From NCBI GenBank assembly GCA_009918225.1, contig RGEP01000064.1, positions 1 through 8,820 of the forward strand: 8,820 bases of DNA, read 5' to 3'. This document shows positions 7,017 through 8,820 of this stretch, piece after piece (the stretch's first letter is position 1; the number at the start of each line of letters is the position of its first letter). A program made the position numbers and the translations under genes. Under the pieces are notes generated by a model that was not told the DNA's origin, did no database searches, and saw nothing but the letters and a program-made list of their open reading frames with translations. This stretch comes from Betaproteobacteria bacterium. Its GTDB lineage: Bacteria; Pseudomonadota; Gammaproteobacteria; Burkholderiales; Burkholderiaceae_C.

Positions 7017-8677
7017 CACCGCCCCGGCGGGGTGGCTGCGGCGCCAGGCGGGGTCTGCGCCGCGGGTGATCCGGCAGGCTCCAGTGATGAGCCACCGCCG
7101 GTACCGCTGGGCCCGCGCCGCAAGGCCATGGCGTCTCGAGCCGACACCGTATCGGGCAGCCTGGGGTCTTCGCCGGCTTGCGGGTTCAGGCGTTGGGCGC
7201 GGCGAGCCGCCAAGGGGTCTTCGCTGAGCGCCGGTGCAGCCCTGCGGCCCGGCCCTGCGGCCCCGGTGCCTTCTTCCCCAGCCCCCAGGGCTTCGGCTTC
7301 ACTGGGCAAGGCCTGCACCAGCCGTGGCGTGATGATGAACAGCACTTCCGAGCGGTCCTGCTGAAACTCCTTGGAGCGAAACAGCGCCCCGAGGATGGGC
7401 AGGTCCCCCAGGAAGGGAAACTTCGTCAGCGTTTCGGTGTTGATGTTCTTGATCAGGCCGGCGATGGCCAGGCTCTGCCCATCGCGCAGCTGCACCGTGG
7501 TGGCCGCGCGGCGTGTGGTGAAGCTGGGCAAGACGGTGGTCACGCCGCCGCTGCTGAGAAACGGGGAGCCGGTGCGGGTGAGCTCGGAGACCTCAGGGGC
7601 CACCCGCAGCTGCACCACATCGCCTTCCAAGACCTGTGGCGTGAAGCGCAGGCCCACGCCGTATTCCTTTTCTTCCAGCGTGACCGTGGCCCGCCCCTCG
7701 GCCGTGTCGCGCGCCACGGGAATGAAGACCTTGCCTCCGGCCAGAAAGCTCCCCTCTTGCCCGCTCAAGGCCACGATGTTGGGCTCGGCCAAGACCTTCA
7801 GCGCGCCGTCTTGCGCCTTGCCATCCACCGACAAGCTGCCGCTGCGGCCGGCCACGCCCAGGCGACCAAACACATCTTGCAGCGCCTGCGTGACCAGGCC
7901 ATAGCTCATCGAGCCGACGGTGCGGTTGAGGTTGAGGCTGACACCGAACTGGTCCAGCAGGTTGCGCGAGACCTCCACCACCTTGACCTCCAGCATCACC
8001 TGCTGGGGCTGGCGAATCTTGAGGAGGTTGATCACATGCGGGGGGCTGCCGCCTTGGGCCTGGCCGCCCGTGGCGGTGGTGCCCAGTGCCGCACCGCCGG
8101 GGCCGCTGGAGGGTCCTCCGGCCGGCGGGGGGGTGTTGGGGGCTTGCGCCAAGCGCGCCAAGGCCCGCACATGGCCCTGGGCCAAGGCCACGGCCCGCTC
8201 GGCCGCCAGGACGTGGCGCACCGTGCCCCACAGCACCACGGAGTCGGCTGCTGCTTGGACCTGCAGTTCGGTCTCCTCCGGCAACACCCGCTGCAGCTGT
8301 TCACGCAGGCCGCGCACGTCCATCTCCACCCGTACGTCGATCACCGACACGGCCGACCCCCGTGACCACAGCATGATGTTGCTGGAGCCAATGCCGCGCC
8401 CCAGAACGTACAGCTCGCGCGGGCCGGTGAGCACCACGTCCAACACGCCGGGATGGGCCACCGACACCCGCTCCACGGCTTGCGGCAGGGTCAGCACCTG
8501 CGAGGTGCCCGCCAGCACCATCAGGCGTTCAGCCCCTTGGGCGTGGCCCTGCCCGGCGGGGGTGCTCAAGGCCAGGGCCAACAGGGTCGGCCACCAGGCC
8601 GCCGCGGTGACGCGTCGGATGCGGGCGGCGCGCGCCAGGGTCAAGTGTTCGCAGGGGATCAGGGCGGAGGGGCTCAC
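7016..8677 (-). CDS. rcpA: RcpA/CpaC, Tad outer-membrane secretin
   Basis: 553 residues. The secretin multimer is the outer-membrane pore through which the Flp pilus exits. A Sec signal peptide is visible: basic up to RIRR (19-22), hydrophobic AAAWWPTLLALALS (25-38), probable cleavage near GHAQ (44-47). A pilus/secretin N-terminal domain covers about 50-120 (VLTLPQAVERVSVAHPGVLDV) and a BON-like domain about 122-172. A Gly/Pro-rich linker (about 178-213) leads to the secretin core (about 220-455), with LAEPNIVALSGQEGSFLAGG (296-315) and the signature FPFLGDLPILGALFRS (420-435). A low-complexity tail fills about 457-553. The start is GTG at 8677, supported by AAAGGA 5 bases upstream; no ATG alternative fits the signal peptide. 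It is the first gene of the operon within the window. RcpC/CpaB, which often precedes it, is not seen. Confidence 0.94.
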   Translation of the reverse strand: MSPSALIPCEHLTLARAARIRRVTAAAWWPTLLALALSTPAGQGHAQGAERLMVLAGTSQVLTLPQAVERVSVAHPGVLDVVLTGPRELYVLGRGIGSSNIMLWSRGSAVSVIDVRVEMDVRGLREQLQRVLPEETELQVQAAADSVVLWGTVRHVLAAERAVALAQGHVRALARLAQAPNTPPPAGGPSSGPGGAALGTTATGGQAQGGSPPHVINLLKIRQPQQVMLEVKVVEVSRNLLDQFGVSLNLNRTVGSMSYGLVTQALQDVFGRLGVAGRSGSLSVDGKAQDGALKVLAEPNIVALSGQEGSFLAGGKVFIPVARDTAEGRATVTLEEKEYGVGLRFTPQVLEGDVVQLRVAPEVSELTRTGSPFLSSGGVTTVLPSFTTRRAATTVQLRDGQSLAIAGLIKNINTETLTKFPFLGDLPILGALFRSKEFQQDRSEVLFIITPRLVQALPSEAEALGAGEEGTGAAGPGRRAAPALSEDPLAARRAQRLNPQAGEDPRLPDTVSARDAMALRRGPSGTGGGSSLEPAGSPAAQTPPGAAATPPGR

Positions 8678-8682
8678 AGGCG

Positions 8683-8688
8683 TCCTTT
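8683..8688 (-). promoter_or_regulatory. Ribosome binding site of rcpA
   Basis: AAAGGA on the minus strand, 5 bases before the GTG at 8677. It supports the non-ATG start of the secretin gene. Confidence 0.7.
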
Positions 8689-8717
8689 GCTTGTCAACAG
8701 GAAATCAACGGCGTATC

Positions 8718-8734
8718 CCCCGGGCATCCCGGGG
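8718..8734. repeat. 7-bp GC-only inverted repeat in the operon leader
   Basis: CCCCGGG (8718-8724) and CCCGGGG (8728-8734) are perfect inverted copies around the 3-base centre CAT. The element contains two CCCGGG hexamers 9 bases apart. It fills most of the spacer of the weak promoter candidate, so it could be an operator or, if transcribed, a very stable small hairpin about 40 bases before the rcpA start. Confidence 0.6.
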
Positions 8735-8771
8735 TTGCCAACAGCTCATCAAGGGTTTGTCAACAGGCCTT

Positions 8772-8790
8772 CCACAGCCTTCAGCTGTGG
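8772..8790. repeat. 7-bp inverted repeat upstream of the operon
   Basis: CCACAGC (8772-8778) and GCTGTGG (8784-8790) are perfect inverted copies with a 5-base loop (CTTCA). No T tract follows on either strand. It may be an operator, or a terminator remnant for a gene beyond the window edge. Confidence 0.5.
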
Positions 8791-8820
8791 CGGGCGCTGC
8801 GGGGTGGTCACCACACGGCA

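Larger units (their letters stand above)
8678..8820 (-). promoter_or_regulatory. Apparent non-coding leader of the tad operon with repeats
   Basis: No recognisable gene is seen in these 143 bases. They hold two exact copies of CCTGTTGACAA (minus strand, 8767-8757 and 8701-8691) and a diverged copy GCTGTTGGCAA (8745-8735). They also hold two 7-bp inverted repeats (8718-8724/8728-8734 and 8772-8778/8784-8790) and the odd palindrome GTGGTCACCAC (8804-8814). The best sigma70-like pair I can find is TTGGCA (8741-8736), an 18-base spacer and GATACG (8717-8712); its -10 is poor, so the true promoter may lie elsewhere or upstream. One minus-strand frame is open from the window edge to a TGA at 8751-8749 (23 codons). 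It could be the tail of an upstream gene, which would shorten the intergenic region to about 70 bases. Confidence 0.45.

Noticed and set aside
5400..7364. A plus-strand open frame of 654 codons opposite tadG and the TadE-like genes
   Set aside because: It is antisense to well-supported genes and low in complexity (runs rich in Ala, Arg, Gly and His), as expected from the opposite strand of GC-rich coding DNA. No domain or ribosome site was recognised.
958..8677. A type II secretion system or type IVa pilus locus instead of Tad
   Set aside because: The separate TadB/TadC pair, the MinD-like TadZ, TadE/TadG-type anchors and the short CpaC-type secretin with a BON-like domain together are specific to Tad. 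No GspG, PilA or PilM-type genes are seen.
8692..8697. TTGACA close to rcpA as a -35 box
   Set aside because: A -10 at normal spacing would fall inside the coding sequence and no TATAAT-like sequence is there. It is better explained as part of the repeated 11-mer.
8749..8820. C-terminal fragment of an upstream minus-strand gene (23 codons, then TGA at 8751-8749)
   Set aside because: Third positions are moderately GC-rich, but another frame is also open here and the residues do not resemble the end of RcpC/CpaB or any protein I know. It is too short to call without the flanking sequence.
8735..8820. A sigma54 promoter for the tad operon
   Set aside because: The TGGCA near 8740 is not followed by a GC doublet at the required 10-base distance.
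1..8820. tRNA, rRNA, CRISPR arrays or insertion sequences
   Set aside because: I saw no tRNA-like or rRNA-like stretch, no regularly spaced direct repeats of CRISPR size, and no transposase or terminal inverted repeats.

Overview
This window is dominated by one minus-strand operon for a tight-adherence (Tad/Flp) type IVc pilus machine. The DNA is very GC-rich, with G or C at most third codon positions. Together with the style of the proteins, and a convergent thioredoxin-family/TPR gene of a type I associate with Burkholderiales, this suggests a betaproteobacterium of the Comamonadaceae/Sphaerotilaceae kind. That placement is inference from style, not a search result.

Layout. Positions 1-889 (+) hold the 3' part of a thioredoxin-family/TPR-like protein gene. 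Positions 890-957 are a short convergent junction filled with 10-11 bp tandem repeats and small hairpins. Positions 958-8677 (-) hold eight tightly packed genes. Read in the direction of transcription they are: secretin rcpA/cpaC (8677-7016), tadG-like (7016-5715), a TadE/TadF-like pseudopilin (5718-5248), tadE (5237-4767), tadZ/cpaE (4776-3877), tadA/cpaF (3880-2612), tadB (2603-1830) and tadC (1818-958). Every junction is an overlap of 1-10 bases or a gap of 8-11 bases, including two ATGA stop/start overlaps and one TGATG, so co-transcription and translational coupling are very likely. Positions 8678-8820 are an apparently non-coding leader with helically phased TCAAC-type repeats and two 7-bp inverted repeats.

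How the genes work together (family knowledge). RcpA forms the outer-membrane channel. TadA is the hexameric assembly ATPase on the cytoplasmic side, TadB and TadC are the inner-membrane platform proteins, and TadZ is a MinD/ParA-like ATPase that places the machine in the cell. The TadE-like pseudopilins and TadG are minor components needed for assembly. The major Flp pilin, the prepilin peptidase (TadV/CpaA), RcpC/CpaB, RcpB and the TadD lipoprotein are not in this window.

The system itself is a known one. The parts worth a second look are the gene order (tadG and both tadE-like genes sit between the secretin and tadZ), a short TadZ lacking the usual N-terminal receiver-like domain, a C8 tract at the tadZ/tadA junction, low-complexity extensions in the secretin, and the phased repeats upstream of the operon. 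I did not find evidence for a wholly new system.
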